A stretch of DNA of 64,000 bases from Afipia massiliensis. GTDB lineage: Bacteria > Pseudomonadota > Alphaproteobacteria > Rhizobiales > Xanthobacteraceae. A program made the position numbers and the translations under genes. Below the pieces are notes generated by a model, which saw nothing but the letters and a program-made list of their open reading frames with translations, ran no database searches and had not been told where the DNA came from. This document shows, in pieces, positions 27,641-37,250 of this stretch. The DNA lies in assembly GCF_001006325.2 (NCBI RefSeq), contig NZ_LBIA02000001.1, positions 1,055,501 to 1,119,500 on the forward strand, given 5' to 3'. Each line of letters opens with the position of its first letter. The stretch's first letter is position 1.

Positions 27641-28234
27641 TTATGCGCGCGCGAATGCCAGCAATTGCCCGAAGTCATGATTATCAGCGGCCTTAAGCGC
27701 GCTGATGTAAGTGGTGCGCAGCGTGCCCGTATCATGAATGGTGCCGCTGCCCCAAGTGAACGGCTCGCCTCCAAGCTTCTCAATCAGCAGATCGGCCATC
27801 ATCCGTGCGTGGCGGCCATTGCCATTCGGAAAGCCGTGGATCTGTGTGAGACGATGATGAAGCCGAACCGCAATTTCGTCGGGCGAGAAGGTCTTGTTCT
27901 CGACCCAAAAACGCGCGTTGTCGAACATCACGGGCACCTCGGCCGCAACCAGATGGGGCGCGATGCCGATATTGAGTTCGTTCTGGCGGTAGGCGCCAGC
28001 CCATTTCCAGACTTCTCCGAACATCTGCTTGTGCAGCGATTTCGAGAAACCTTCATTGAGCAGCGCCTCCGCGCCGCCTCGGCGGCGACGTGCCCAAGCG
28101 GAGCCGTTGACGATGTTTTCTTCTTCGACCTCATTGAGGTCGGCGCGCGTCGTAATCCACGTCTGAAGCAAATCGCCGCGCAATGCGGGATCAAGTGGTG
28201 TTGCATCATCCGGCTCCTGAAACAGGTCCGTCAT
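27641..28234 (-). CDS. Fic-family protein (mobile mystery protein B type)
   Basis: A 197-residue Fic/DOC domain protein. The active-site loop reads HGFPNGNGRHARMMADLL (canonical HPFxxGNGR with Gly for Pro), near residue 134, preceded by the helical FGEVWKWAGAYRQ. Fic proteins transfer AMP or related groups to proteins. Together with the upstream HTH gene, which it overlaps by four bases, it forms the pair named mobile mystery A/B. Such pairs occur on mobile DNA and behave like toxin-antitoxin modules by gene layout; function here is not proven. Confidence 0.88.
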   Translation of the reverse strand: MTDLFQEPDDATPLDPALRGDLLQTWITTRADLNEVEEENIVNGSAWARRRRGGAEALLNEGFSKSLHKQMFGEVWKWAGAYRQNELNIGIAPHLVAAEVPVMFDNARFWVENKTFSPDEIAVRLHHRLTQIHGFPNGNGRHARMMADLLIEKLGGEPFTWGSGTIHDTGTLRTTYISALKAADNHDFGQLLAFARA

Positions 28235-28692
28235 GGCTTGTCCCAGAGATCCCGCTCTTTGACCTTATCGCGGATATACGTTTCGAGACGCTCGTCCGTA
28301 CTGCCGTCGGGCGTTTCCTGCGCTTCGAGTTTCATTGTATGCGAAACACGTCCGAGATCGCGCAAGGCGATTTTGCGCGCGCGCGCGCGCACCGCGCCTT
28401 CGAGCGTGTCGTTTGGCACGAGCGCATAAACAAGCGTGCAATCGAGCGCTTCCGCAGCACGGCGCAAGGTTTTGAGCTGGATCGCCCCGCTTTCTTCCGA
28501 CGCTTCGAGCGCCGCGACGCTCGGCGGCTGCACGCTGAGACGGCGGGCGAGCTGGACGCCGCTCATGCCAAGTGCATCGCGGACGGCGCGCACCCACCCT
28601 TTGGGAGGCGCTCGGAAGCGCTCGGCCGGCTTCAGGGGAGCGAGGCGTTCATCCAGGCGCTCCCGGGCACGTTTGCGAGCTTCTGTTTTCAT
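28231..28692 (-). CDS. HTH regulator (mobile mystery protein A type)
   Basis: A 153-residue protein with an Xre-like HTH at about residues 31-90 (GWVRAVRDALGMSGVQLARRL, PPSVAALEASEESGAIQLKTLRRAAEALDC, TLVYALVPN). The N-terminus ARERLDERLAPL is characteristic of the mobile mystery A family. It probably represses its own promoter and may antagonise the Fic partner. The start codon and partner stop overlap as ATGA. Confidence 0.88.
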   Translation of the reverse strand: MKTEARKRARERLDERLAPLKPAERFRAPPKGWVRAVRDALGMSGVQLARRLSVQPPSVAALEASEESGAIQLKTLRRAAEALDCTLVYALVPNDTLEGAVRARARKIALRDLGRVSHTMKLEAQETPDGSTDERLETYIRDKVKERDLWDKP

Positions 28693-28698
28693 AGCGCA

Positions 28699-28789
28699 GC
28701 CTAATTTTTTGATCTCGAACTTAGATCATAGACGAATTTTCAATCTATAATATAAGTCTATAGCCTAATTTTTCTATAATAATATTATA
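28699..28789 (-). promoter_or_regulatory. AT-rich operator region of the mobile mystery pair
   Basis: Three signals sit just upstream of the HTH gene. An exact 11-bp direct repeat GCCTAATTTTT occurs at 28699-28709 and 28763-28773. A dyad GATCT-7-AGATC lies at 28711-28727. A perfect palindrome TATAATAATATTATA lies at 28775-28789. The region is much more AT-rich than its surroundings. It suits autoregulation by the HTH protein. Confidence 0.5.
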
Positions 28790-28959
28790 CCACAGACTAA
28801 TAAAACTTCAGCTCCTTATTTGCCTAACAATTTCAGTCACTTAAGATCGAGAAGGCGTTAACTGTCACGCCCCTTGGCTTCCCCGGCTGCTACATTGACC
28901 CAACACATGCCGCGAGCGTCTCGATACCGGCTGCCGGACGCGGCGCCGCTTGCGAGAAA

Positions 28960-29143
28960 CTGAAGGCGCAGACCACGACCGCGTCTATCCGTCCGGGTCC
29001 TTGATGCCGCCGATGCGACGGTGGCCCGATTGCCCATCGCCCGTTCGACCACTGCTGTCGTTTACAAACAATTGCTGTCCGAGGGTTTCGTCGAAACAGG
29101 CCAAGGCGCACGCCCTAAATCGTCGTATGTAACCAGCAGATAA
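28960..29143 (+). pseudogene. Possible gene remnant, C-terminal winged-helix-like end
   Basis: A reading that ends at 29143 contains STTAVVYKQLLSEGFVETGQ, which looks like the end of a winged-helix domain. No start or N-terminal part was found, and a stop lies shortly upstream. It is probably a truncated gene left by rearrangement beside the mobile mystery pair. The family was not identified. Nothing else was seen between 28790 and 29155. Confidence 0.25.
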
Positions 29144-29155
29144 TGGAATTGCTGA

Positions 29156-30043
29156 TCAATCTTTTACAAATAGATGCTGCGCCGATTTCGCGGCAGCGGT
29201 AATGCAGCGATGCACCTCTTGAATTCGGCGCGTCTCGTGTGTGTCGGGGTGAGAAGTCAACCAATACTCGCGCGTGAACCGTACGTCAGGGAGCAAACGC
29301 TTTAGCTCTGGATAGCGGCTGGCGGCGTAGTCATGCAAAATTGCTATTCCGTGCCCATTTCGAACAGCCTCCATTTGGGCGACGACGCTCCCGCATTCGT
29401 AACGTCGCGACATCAAGCGGCCAAGTACCGCGGCGTAATCCAAAGCCCGGCTATAAACAAAATCCTCTACGTGTGTGACAAACAGGCGTCCAGCGAGGTC
29501 CGCTTGACTGACTATGGGCCCCTCCCGTTTGAGATAATCCTGCGCCGCATAAACGCTTAGCGTGTAGTTAGTCAGTCTTGATAGGATCAATCGACCTTGC
29601 TGCGGTCGATCTAGCGTGATCGCAATATCAGCCTCGCGCCGGGACAGAGAGAACGTTCGCGGTAGTGGCACAAGCTGAATTACTAGGGCGGGATGCTTAG
29701 CAGCCAGAGCTCCTAATCGATCCGCAAGAAAATAGTTGCCAAGTCCATCCGGAGCTCCCACCCGTACCGTCCCTGCGATACGTCCAGTCGCACCGCCGAT
29801 ATTTGTACCGACTTTCAAGAACTCACTTTCGGCGCGCTCCGCCGCAGCCACCAACGCTTCGCCCGCTTGCGTGAGCGCGCATCCCGATGTGCTTCGCTCA
29901 AGAAGAATCACCTTGAGACTCTTCTCAAGTGCAGTGATTTGCCGAGCTACCGTTGCGTGATTCAGCCGCAACTGCTTCGACGCTTTGAGTATCTGGCCCG
30001 CTCTCGCGACCTCTAAAAAGATCCGAACTCGCTCCCAATCCAT
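29156..30043 (-). CDS. LysR-type transcriptional regulator, divergent from mmsA
   Basis: A 295-residue LysR regulator starting [16 protein letters not shown]. The HTH is in [23 protein letters not shown], and the effector domain has [12 protein letters not shown] and the hinge [15 protein letters not shown]. The ATG at 30043 was chosen because the family starts at the DWERVR helix; an ATG at 30121 would add a non-homologous tail. A dyad lies in the 104-base gap to mmsA, so it most likely controls mmsA. Confidence 0.88.
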   Translation of the reverse strand: MDWERVRIFLEVARAGQILKASKQLRLNHATVARQITALEKSLKVILLERSTSGCALTQAGEALVAAAERAESEFLKVGTNIGGATGRIAGTVRVGAPDGLGNYFLADRLGALAAKHPALVIQLVPLPRTFSLSRREADIAITLDRPQQGRLILSRLTNYTLSVYAAQDYLKREGPIVSQADLAGRLFVTHVEDFVYSRALDYAAVLGRLMSRRYECGSVVAQMEAVRNGHGIAILHDYAASRYPELKRLLPDVRFTREYWLTSHPDTHETRRIQEVHRCITAAAKSAQHLFVKD

Positions 30044-30067
30044 GACTACACTTTTTGCACAACGAAG

Positions 30068-30091
30068 GCGCATCTTTGATGATTGATGCGC
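30068..30091. promoter_or_regulatory. Candidate LysR operator between lysR and mmsA
   Basis: The inverted repeat GCGCATC-10-GATGCGC lies midway in the divergent 104-base gap. Arm length and spacing suit a LysR activator site. Related TTGCACAA-like sequence lies just to the left (30055-30062). Confidence 0.45.
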
Positions 30092-30147
30092 AAATTTAGA
30101 CGTTCCATACGTGGCCATCAAGTCCCATTACTGAAAGGAAATGAGCG

Positions 30148-31647
30148 ATGACCGCGACTATTCTGAACTTCATCAACGGCAAGCTGGTTGCGACCACTAG
30201 CTCGCGCACAACTCCCGTCTTCAACCCCGCGACCGGCGAACAATCTGGGACGTTGAGCTTGAGCTCAGGGCTGGACGTCAGAGCTGCGGCCGAAGCCGCT
30301 CGGAAAGCTTTCCCCGCATGGGCCAACACCCCGCCACTGCGGCGCGCGCGGATTCTGAATCGTTTCCTTCGAATTCTCGAAGAACGCATCGACGAACTCG
30401 CCGCAGTCATCACTGCGGAGCACGGCAAAGTTCTCTCAGATGCCAAGGGAGAAATCCAAAGAGGCATGGAGGTGGTTGAATTCGCAACCGCGGCGCCAGA
30501 GCTGCTGAAGGGCGACATCACCGAAAACGTCGGCACGCGCGTCGACAGTCATTCCTTTCGTCAACCTTTGGGTGTTGTTGCAGGCATTACACCATTTAAC
30601 TTCCCAGCAATGGTTCCGATGTGGATGTTCCCTGTCGCCCTCGCGTGCGGCAATACATTCATCCTCAAACCGTCTGAGCGCGATCCATCTGCCGCTCTCT
30701 ATCTTGCGCAGTGGCTGAAGGAAGCCGGCTTACCTGACGGCGTCTTCAACGTCGTCCAAGGTGATAAGGAAGCTGTCGACGCAATTCTGACCGATCCAGA
30801 TATCGTTGCTGTGAGCTTTGTCGGATCGACCCCAATCGCTCGCTATATCTATCAAACCGCGACCCAACTCGGGAAGCGCTGCCAAGCATTGGGCGGCGCC
30901 AAGAACCATATGATCGTGATGCCCGACGCCGACATTGATCAGGCCGTTGATGCGTTGATGGGTGCCGCTTACGGTTCCGCAGGAGAGCGTTGCATGGCTA
31001 TCTCCGTGGCTGTTCCTGTCGGCGAGCAAACCGCGGAAAGGCTGATATCAAAGCTGGCTCCAAAAGTGCGCGCACTTAACATTGGACCCGGCACCGACCC
31101 GGAAGCGGAGATGGGACCTCTCGTCACCAAACAGCATCTGGAAAAAGTTCGCGGATATATCGATGACGGCGTGAACGAAGGTGCAAAGCTCGTTGTAGAT
31201 GGTCGCGACTTCAGGCGCCAAGGCTACGAGAACGGATACTTCATTGGCGGCACACTTTTCGATCAGGTCACCACAGACATGAAGATTTATCGGGAAGAGA
31301 TCTTTGGACCTGTCTTGGCTGTTACCAGAGCGTCCTCATATGACGAGGCCGCAACGTGGATCAATGACCACGAGTACGGAAACGGTACGGCCATCTTTAC
31401 GAGAGACGGCGACGCGGCCCGCGAGTTTGCCCATCAGATTCAGGTCGGAATGGTTGGCATCAACGTACCCATTCCGGTTCCGATGGCGTTTCATTCTTTC
31501 GGCGGCTGGAAACAGTCGCTGTTTGGCGACCACCACATGCACGGCCACGAAGGCGTCCGCTTTTACACCAAGCTCAAGGCCATTACCTCTCGGTGGCCTA
31601 CAGGCATTCGGGCTGGCGCGGAGTTTGTGATGCCCACCATGAGCTAA
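30148..31647 (+). CDS. mmsA: Methylmalonate-semialdehyde dehydrogenase (CoA-acylating)
   Basis: A 499-residue aldehyde dehydrogenase of the MmsA type. Evidence: [19 protein letters not shown] (Asn151), the nucleophile Cys282 in [30 protein letters not shown] replacing the general-base Glu of other ALDHs, and the C-terminal [11 protein letters not shown]. It oxidises methylmalonate semialdehyde to propionyl-CoA or malonate semialdehyde to acetyl-CoA, with NAD and CoA. AAAGGAAA precedes the start. It appears monocistronic, ended by a hairpin. Confidence 0.95.
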   Translation: MTATILNFINGKLVATTSSRTTPVFNPATGEQSGTLSLSSGLDVRAAAEAARKAFPAWANTPPLRRARILNRFLRILEERIDELAAVITAEHGKVLSDAKGEIQRGMEVVEFATAAPELLKGDITENVGTRVDSHSFRQPLGVVAGITPFNFPAMVPMWMFPVALACGNTFILKPSERDPSAALYLAQWLKEAGLPDGVFNVVQGDKEAVDAILTDPDIVAVSFVGSTPIARYIYQTATQLGKRCQALGGAKNHMIVMPDADIDQAVDALMGAAYGSAGERCMAISVAVPVGEQTAERLISKLAPKVRALNIGPGTDPEAEMGPLVTKQHLEKVRGYIDDGVNEGAKLVVDGRDFRRQGYENGYFIGGTLFDQVTTDMKIYREEIFGPVLAVTRASSYDEAATWINDHEYGNGTAIFTRDGDAAREFAHQIQVGMVGINVPIPVPMAFHSFGGWKQSLFGDHHMHGHEGVRFYTKLKAITSRWPTGIRAGAEFVMPTMS

Positions 31648-31659
31648 TCGGCTCTAGCC

Positions 31660-31699
31660 GATCTGGAGAGACTCTGGTCCGCCATAGCCTCTCCAGATC
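31660..31699 (+). terminator. Hairpin downstream of mmsA
   Basis: An 11-bp perfect stem GATCTGGAGAG/CTCTCCAGATC with an 18-base loop begins 13 bases after the mmsA stop. A pyrimidine-rich GCTCTCTTCT follows instead of a pure T-run. Confidence 0.6.
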
Positions 31700-32040
31700 G
31701 CTCTCTTCTATCGCCAAGCACTAACATCCGAAAGCGCGACGACAGATTGCGTTCGGCACGAATATAGCCATTCAGAAATGTTAGAGAAGCACGCCATCAG
31801 CTCAGCAGGAGCCGGTTTGTGCAGAAGCCATTTCTTTCTTGTTTGCTGTGTCGATCCAATTGCCAAAGAATTTGCGTGCCTGGCGACTGGACCAGCGCAA
31901 TGCCTCGAAACTGGTCATTGCCATCCAGCCTGGCAGCTAAGTACGAGGAGGCCGAAGAAACGTTGGGAAGGCCCCTGACTCGCAGATAAGCTTCGCCGCT
32001 TATTGGCACGGTTGTTCCAAGACACATCGCCTTGTCCCAA

Positions 32041-32072
32041 ACAAAAGAAACCCGGGCGTTTTACCGCCCGGG
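32041..32072 (-). terminator. Rho-independent terminator of the nitrate/taurine-type ABC operon
   Basis: The perfect 8-bp stem CCCGGGCG/CGCCCGGG (32051-32072) has a 6-base loop. On the minus strand it is followed by TTTCTTTTGT. It is about 220 bases beyond the ATPase stop. Confidence 0.75.
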
Positions 32073-32294
32073 CCAAGGATCGAACGCTTGCAGTTGCGCT
32101 CTATTCGGCGGAGGAGCCGAAACCTTGCAACACCGATAAATTTCGCCGGGAGATGCAGCGCTGCTTTGCCACTCCCGCTCTGCGCACTAACCAGTGTCCA
32201 AGAGAAAGCAGATCGCCTTTGATCGACGCTGAAGACTCCGCAAGACCGGAAATGTTCCGCTGACTCGGTCGAACCAAGCACCGGCAGTAGAAAT

Positions 32295-33083
32295 TCAGTG
32301 CTTCTTTCGAGCTTGCTTGAGGTAGAGAAACTCAAGCAGCCGTCGCCGGCAGTCCGCGTAAGTTGAAAGCTTCGTCATCTCCAGGCGATCACGCGGTCTC
32401 GGAATATCAACCGTCAGTATCTCGCCAATCTTTGCAGCCGGACCGTTTGTCATCATCACGATACGATCACTCAGAAGTATAGCTTCGTCGATATCATGAG
32501 TGACCATCACCACCGTAGAGTGTGTCTGATCGACAATCTTGATGAGTTCATCCTGCAAGCTTGCGCGCGTCAATGCATCGAGCGCGCCAAACGGCTCGTC
32601 GAGTAACAGCATCCGGGGTTCGATCGCAAGCGCTCTAGCAATACCCACACGCTGCTTCATGCCCCCTGAGATTTCGTAAGGATACTTGGCTGCTGCGTGC
32701 TCGAGATGGACCAGCCGGAGTGCATCATCCACCTTTTCCCGCATCCCATTCTTATCCAGACGACCTGCAAACACACGCTCTACACCGAGCAGAATATTCT
32801 GGTGGCAGGTCATCCACGGCAGCAACGAGTGATTTTGGAAAACGACTCCCCGATCTGGGCCTGGACCGACAATCGGCTGTCCTTCGCAATTGATTCCACC
32901 GCCTGTCGGGCGATGAAGCCCCGCAATCACGTTGAGAAGTGTACTCTTGCCGCAACCGGAATGACCAATGAGACTGACGAACTCGCCGCGTTCAATGTCG
33001 AGCGAGATACTGTCAAGCGCTTGAAAGCCCCCTCCACCAGCAAAGACCATTGAGATGTCGGACAATGTCAAAAAGTGTTTCAT
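32295..33083 (-). CDS. Nitrate/sulfonate-type ABC transporter ATPase
   Basis: A 262-residue ATPase of the NrtD/TauB/SsuB group. Walker A GHSGCGKST is at residues 40-48, GVVFQNHSLLPWMT is the Q-loop, the signature is ISGGMKQRVGIARALAIEP, and Walker B is MLLLDEPFGALDALTR. It powers the permease encoded four bases upstream. The last gene of the operon; a terminator lies downstream. The substrate class is shared by nitrate, taurine, sulfonate and some amine importers, so it is not decided here. Confidence 0.9.
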   Translation of the reverse strand: MKHFLTLSDISMVFAGGGGFQALDSISLDIERGEFVSLIGHSGCGKSTLLNVIAGLHRPTGGGINCEGQPIVGPGPDRGVVFQNHSLLPWMTCHQNILLGVERVFAGRLDKNGMREKVDDALRLVHLEHAAAKYPYEISGGMKQRVGIARALAIEPRMLLLDEPFGALDALTRASLQDELIKIVDQTHSTVVMVTHDIDEAILLSDRIVMMTNGPAAKIGEILTVDIPRPRDRLEMTKLSTYADCRRRLLEFLYLKQARKKH

Positions 33084-33087
33084 GGGA

Positions 33088-34014
33088 TCACTCCTTGAAG
33101 CTTAGCTTGTGGCCAACCCAGGCAAGCGCCTGATCCAGGATGAGGCCAACGACGCCAATCAGCAGAATGGCAACGATCATGCTCGACAGCTGGAGGTTAT
33201 TCCATTCGTTCCAAATGAAATAACCTATGCCGTTCTGCCCAACGACCATCTCGGCGGCGACAATGACGAACCATGCAATACCGATCGAAATGCGCATGCC
33301 GGTCAAAATCATCGGGACAGATGCCGGGAAGACGATGCATCGGATCTTAGTCCAGGTACTCAGTCCCAGAACTCTTGAAACGTTTAGCCAGTCCTGCCGC
33401 ACGTTTGCCGCGCCCGCGGCAGTGTTGATCAGAAGAGGCCAAAGTGAGCAGATAAATATGATGAAGACCGCCGCCGTTTTACTGTCCATGAAGGCGTAAA
33501 GCGCAAGCGGCATCCAAGCGAGGGGCGAGATTGGTTTGAGAACTTGGATGAATGGGTTCAGCGATTGATACAAGCGAGGCATCAACCCGATACTAAAACC
33601 GAGCGGAACCGCGACTATAACCGCCAGAAGGTATCCCAGAAAGACGAGACCGAGCGAGTAATATAGATGCCAAGCGATACCTAGATTGTTTGGATTTGAT
33701 GTGTCGAATGCTCGCCTTCCAAGCTCGACTGCTCGCTCAGCCACCGCCACCGGGCTGGGAATTGACGTACCTGACGGCGCGGCTGCAGCCGCAGACTGGC
33801 CCATGAGTTTCGCATACTCCGAGTCGATCGCCGGCCCCTTCCCTTCGCCGATTGTCGTCAGAAACTGCCAGACACCAACGAAAACCACGAAGATGACCAA
33901 CGACGCAATCCACGGCTGGCCGAGGAACTGAAAGATCCTCGGCATAGAGATTGCGCGCTTGACCGACGCTCGACTCTCTTGTTCAGCGCTTACGGCCATA
34001 CTTGTCTGGCTCAT
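33088..34014 (-). CDS. Nitrate/sulfonate-type ABC transporter permease
   Basis: A 308-residue permease of the NrtB type. A first helix at about residues 30-50 is followed by a periplasmic loop (DSEYAKLMGQ...SIPSPVAVAERA) and five further helices. The coupling motif is VLGLSTWTKIRCIVFPASVP followed by GMRISIGIAWFVIVAAEMV. The ATG at 34014 has AAGGAG nine bases upstream; a TTG at 34023 is too close to it. It overlaps the end of the receptor gene by 32 bases, indicating tight coupling. Confidence 0.9.
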   Translation of the reverse strand: MSQTSMAVSAEQESRASVKRAISMPRIFQFLGQPWIASLVIFVVFVGVWQFLTTIGEGKGPAIDSEYAKLMGQSAAAAAPSGTSIPSPVAVAERAVELGRRAFDTSNPNNLGIAWHLYYSLGLVFLGYLLAVIVAVPLGFSIGLMPRLYQSLNPFIQVLKPISPLAWMPLALYAFMDSKTAAVFIIFICSLWPLLINTAAGAANVRQDWLNVSRVLGLSTWTKIRCIVFPASVPMILTGMRISIGIAWFVIVAAEMVVGQNGIGYFIWNEWNNLQLSSMIVAILLIGVVGLILDQALAWVGHKLSFKE

Positions 34015-35329
34015 TCGAATCAAACTCCTTCCCCAGTACGTTCTCTTTTCTGAATGCAGGCTCCGGCAACTTCACACCTTGCTCTGCAAAAATTTTCTGT
34101 GCGTCCACGGCCAGCATGACGTTCTGCGCAAGACGCTTATGATCGATATCGCCTTGAAGCATATTCCAGCGCTGCATCTGTACCGATAACCAGACCGCCA
34201 TGGAGTATTGCGGGAACGGATCGAAGTTGATGCGGTTCGGGTCACTCTTCACCTCTCCAAGACCGTCGGCGTAGCGTCCTGTCATCACTTGCTGAATAAC
34301 ACCTTCAGGAGCGTTGACGTACTCAGGACGCGCGAGGATCGTCGCCAACCCGCTGCGATTTTCTGGGGCCGACGAATAGAGGCCAGCTTCAACGACCGCC
34401 CGGAAAACCGCCAGAAACGTATTGGGATACTGTTTGATCCAAGAATCTAACGCTGTCACCGAACAGCACGGGTGACCTGACCATATGTCCTTTGAAAGAA
34501 GATGGATGAAGCCTACTCCTTCCACTACAGCCCGCTGACCTCCGGGCTCACCACCAAAGAAGCCGTCGATGCTCCCAACACGAAGATTGGCGACATATTC
34601 TGGGGGTGGGACGACACGATAGACCACGTCCTGATCAGGATCGAGACCCGCTTCCGCCAAATAGTAGCGTAGTTGAAGAGCCTGGTGAGATTGTTCGAAA
34701 GGAACCGCGAAACGGAATCCCTTCCAGTTGCGTGGGTCGCGATTATTCTTGTGCTTCATCGCCAATACAAGCGAATTGCCATTCTGGTTTAGAATAGTCA
34801 GCACCTTCGTTGGCACGACGTTGCCGCCTACGCCCGCCGAAGTCGCGAGGGCCACCGGCATGACCTGTTGCGAAACATCGAGTTCGCCGTTGACCATCTT
34901 GTCACGGATGAGACCAATGCCCGGGATCTTTTGCAGCGAAATGTTTAGCCCGTATTTTGCAAACATTCCTCGCTCTTGAGCGATAATGAGCGGGGTAGCG
35001 CATGTAATCGCCAGAAAACCAACATTCAGATTCTTCTTTTCGAGCGGAGCACGCTCCTGAGCCAAAGCCCGGATAGTACCCAACGGCAGGATATCCGATA
35101 TTGCGGCAAGCAGGACGCTCGCCCCAACGCCTCGGAGCAGCGCTCGGCGCGTAGAGCGATCCGGAAACAGGGAAGCAATTAGTGCCTGATCTACCGCAGA
35201 TGTCACGGTGTCATTCGAGTTGAGGGGCTCTGAGTTGGCGGATTCACCAGCGCATGAAAACCCATCGATATGCTCGCCTCCGCAAGCGCATGCACCTGAA
35301 GTACGATCGCCAAAGTGTCTGCTATCCAT
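33983..35329 (-). CDS. CmpA/NrtA-type ABC transporter binding protein with Tat signal
   Basis: A 448-residue receptor of the NrtA/CmpA family. A long polar, Cys-containing N-region (residues 1-58) precedes a twin-arginine motif STRRALLRG (Arg61-Arg62) and a hydrophobic core, with cleavage near ALAQ. The mature part has NVGFLAITCATPLIIAQERGMFAKYGL, GELDVSQQVMP and FFGGEPGGQRAV, typical of nitrate/bicarbonate receptors. The ATG at 35329 has GGGAGGG upstream. The neighbours (ferredoxin system, RidA) argue for an organic nitrogen ligand instead of nitrate, but this is an inference. Confidence 0.85.
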   Translation of the reverse strand: MDSRHFGDRTSGACACGGEHIDGFSCAGESANSEPLNSNDTVTSAVDQALIASLFPDRSTRRALLRGVGASVLLAAISDILPLGTIRALAQERAPLEKKNLNVGFLAITCATPLIIAQERGMFAKYGLNISLQKIPGIGLIRDKMVNGELDVSQQVMPVALATSAGVGGNVVPTKVLTILNQNGNSLVLAMKHKNNRDPRNWKGFRFAVPFEQSHQALQLRYYLAEAGLDPDQDVVYRVVPPPEYVANLRVGSIDGFFGGEPGGQRAVVEGVGFIHLLSKDIWSGHPCCSVTALDSWIKQYPNTFLAVFRAVVEAGLYSSAPENRSGLATILARPEYVNAPEGVIQQVMTGRYADGLGEVKSDPNRINFDPFPQYSMAVWLSVQMQRWNMLQGDIDHKRLAQNVMLAVDAQKIFAEQGVKLPEPAFRKENVLGKEFDSNEPDKYGRKR

Positions 35330-35868
35330 TTTTAATTCCCTCCCCAGGATGGCATCTAAGTATCGATTATGTCCGGTTGGTATCAACGAGACTGCAGCAG
35401 TAGTTCGAGATGAGACCGGCGCTCGGTACGTCAGGTTTGACAAACTCCAGTCCGGGTAGCGCGACCTTCCGGTTACGAACAGTTCTTGCACGATCGAAGC
35501 CAAGAGCCTTTCGTAGACGAACAGGCGCGCACACTGGACGGTCGCCGAGCACGTCTCCAACCAGCCGCCAACCCCTCCAGCGGCAGCGTTTGGCACCTAT
35601 GTCAGCATTGTATCCACGAGCGTCCCTATCAACCGTGTTATTGTTATTTTCCAAAAATTGGCACAGGTGACAGAAGAATGAATGCACCAATAGGATAGAA
35701 ACATTGGTCTGGAGAGATTGGCCACGTACTTTCCAGGGCCGTTGCGACCTCACAATTTCCCGCCATAACTTCGCGGATACCGCGAAGGTCCGAATGTACT
35801 CAAGAACGCTATAACCAGAATGGTCGGCGTTGACGCAATGCACACAGACAAAGAGGCTAACTGAGCCC
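35330..35868. other. Intergenic region between ferredoxin reductase end and NrtA-type gene
   Basis: About 540 bases precede the transporter operon. Frames on both strands lack ribosome sites and family features; I see no gene. The promoter of the ABC operon is expected here. Local base composition is noticeably AT-richer around 35620-35690. Confidence 0.4.
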
Positions 35869-37089
35869 TTACAACGCTGTCTTCAGATCGAACGACAGGT
35901 TCGCAGCCTTATCTGGATCAACCGTGGTACAGGCGGCGAGAAGGCGGCGCGCGGCCATGTGATCTCCGACGCGATTCACGGATTCGACACCGCGTAAGAT
36001 TCCATCGCCGTAGCAAAACACAGAGAACGAGTTCTGATCAGGATCGCCGCGCACAACGATGTCCTCATAACTATCAATCAAGCCTGCGATCTGCAGCTTG
36101 TCATTCCCCTGATCACTCCAAAACCACGGCAAACTGTCAAAGGGCCTGATTTTCCCCGTGAGCCGTGCGGCAAGACATTTTGCTTGATCCACGGCATTAG
36201 AAACGGACTGAAGACGGAGCGGCGATTTATACCGATGACTCGAAAATAGCGCACAATCGCCGATTGCAGATATATTAGGGTCCACAGTAGCGAGATGTTG
36301 ATCCACGACGATCCCATCCTGGGAGGGAAGTCCCGCAGCCATCGCCAATTCGACGTTTGGAACAACGCCGATTCCGACGATCAGAAGGTCAGCGGGCAAC
36401 TTCCGCCCGTCATCAAGAATGACACACTGTAGCCGTCCGTTCGCCGTTTCAATCGCAGACACCGAACGCGCGCTATGAATGCAGCAACCCGCGCCTTCAT
36501 GGCGCGCTTGAAAATAGCCAGAAACGACAGGTGAAACCACACGCGCCATGATCCGTGGCGCCAGCTCAACGATATCGACCGCGATCCCTTTCGCTGCGGC
36601 GGTAGCAGCAAACTCCAAGCCAACGAACCCGGCTCCGATGACAACTACCTGCTTAGCATTCTCCAATCTCTCACGGATCGCCTCGCTATCTGCGAGGGAT
36701 CTCAGATAGCGCACGTCATCATGACCTGCGTTTGGCATCCTGAGCAGGCGATTTCGCGCTCCCGTCGCCATTACTAAGTGACGATAGTTCAGCGAGCGCG
36801 TAGATTGGAAGCTTGTCTTCCTCGTCATCCGGTCGATCTCGACCACATGGTCTTCAACGAGATCGATCCGATAATCCCTGAAGAAGCTTTCTGGACGAAA
36901 GAATACCGCTTGCGGGTCGCCGTTTCCTTCCAAAAAACCTTTTGATAAGGGGGGACGCTGGTAAGGCAGATGCGGCTCATTATTGATTAAAGCTATGCGC
37001 TCCTCATACCCGGATTGGCGCAACGATGCTGCCAATTGGAATCCAGCATGTCCGGCACCAACAATGACAACGGGTTCATCAGTTCTCAC
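35869..37089 (-). CDS. FAD/NAD(P)-dependent ferredoxin reductase (rhodocoxin/putidaredoxin reductase type)
   Basis: A 406-residue flavoprotein. The FAD Rossmann motif is GAGHAG (residues 11-16) followed by YQRPPLSK, and the NAD motif is IGAGFVGLE (about 151-159). GDCALF binds FAD and LPWFWSDQ is the family hallmark of oxygenase-coupled ferredoxin reductases. It passes electrons from NADH to a 2Fe-2S ferredoxin. The GTG at 37089 has GAGGAAG upstream and places the Rossmann fold at the normal distance; an ATG at 37203 would add 38 unusual residues. The ferredoxin gene is immediately upstream. Confidence 0.9.
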   Translation of the reverse strand: MRTDEPVVIVGAGHAGFQLAASLRQSGYEERIALINNEPHLPYQRPPLSKGFLEGNGDPQAVFFRPESFFRDYRIDLVEDHVVEIDRMTRKTSFQSTRSLNYRHLVMATGARNRLLRMPNAGHDDVRYLRSLADSEAIRERLENAKQVVVIGAGFVGLEFAATAAAKGIAVDIVELAPRIMARVVSPVVSGYFQARHEGAGCCIHSARSVSAIETANGRLQCVILDDGRKLPADLLIVGIGVVPNVELAMAAGLPSQDGIVVDQHLATVDPNISAIGDCALFSSHRYKSPLRLQSVSNAVDQAKCLAARLTGKIRPFDSLPWFWSDQGNDKLQIAGLIDSYEDIVVRGDPDQNSFSVFCYGDGILRGVESVNRVGDHMAARRLLAACTTVDPDKAANLSFDLKTAL

Positions 37090-37250
37090 GGCAACTTCCT
37101 CAAACTTACGCTCCGCTTCAGATAAACGGACAAGTGCGGCCCCGGCGCGCCAAGCGATGAATCCGGAAGAGATCTGCAGATACTTCTCGGACGCAAGCAA
37201 CATCCTGGCGGGCAGCTCATACTGCCGTCCCTCGCCTGCGAAACATCAGA

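Larger units (their letters stand above)
31648..32294. other. Intergenic region downstream of mmsA and of the ABC operon
   Basis: Two hairpins are present (31660-31699 and 32051-32072), which are the ends of the two convergent units. Between them, short frames on both strands show no recognisable protein. I see no gene. Confidence 0.45.

Noticed and set aside
35367-35843. Minus-strand frame of 158 residues before the NrtA-type gene
   Set aside because: No ribosome site, no family, and biased composition; treated as non-coding.
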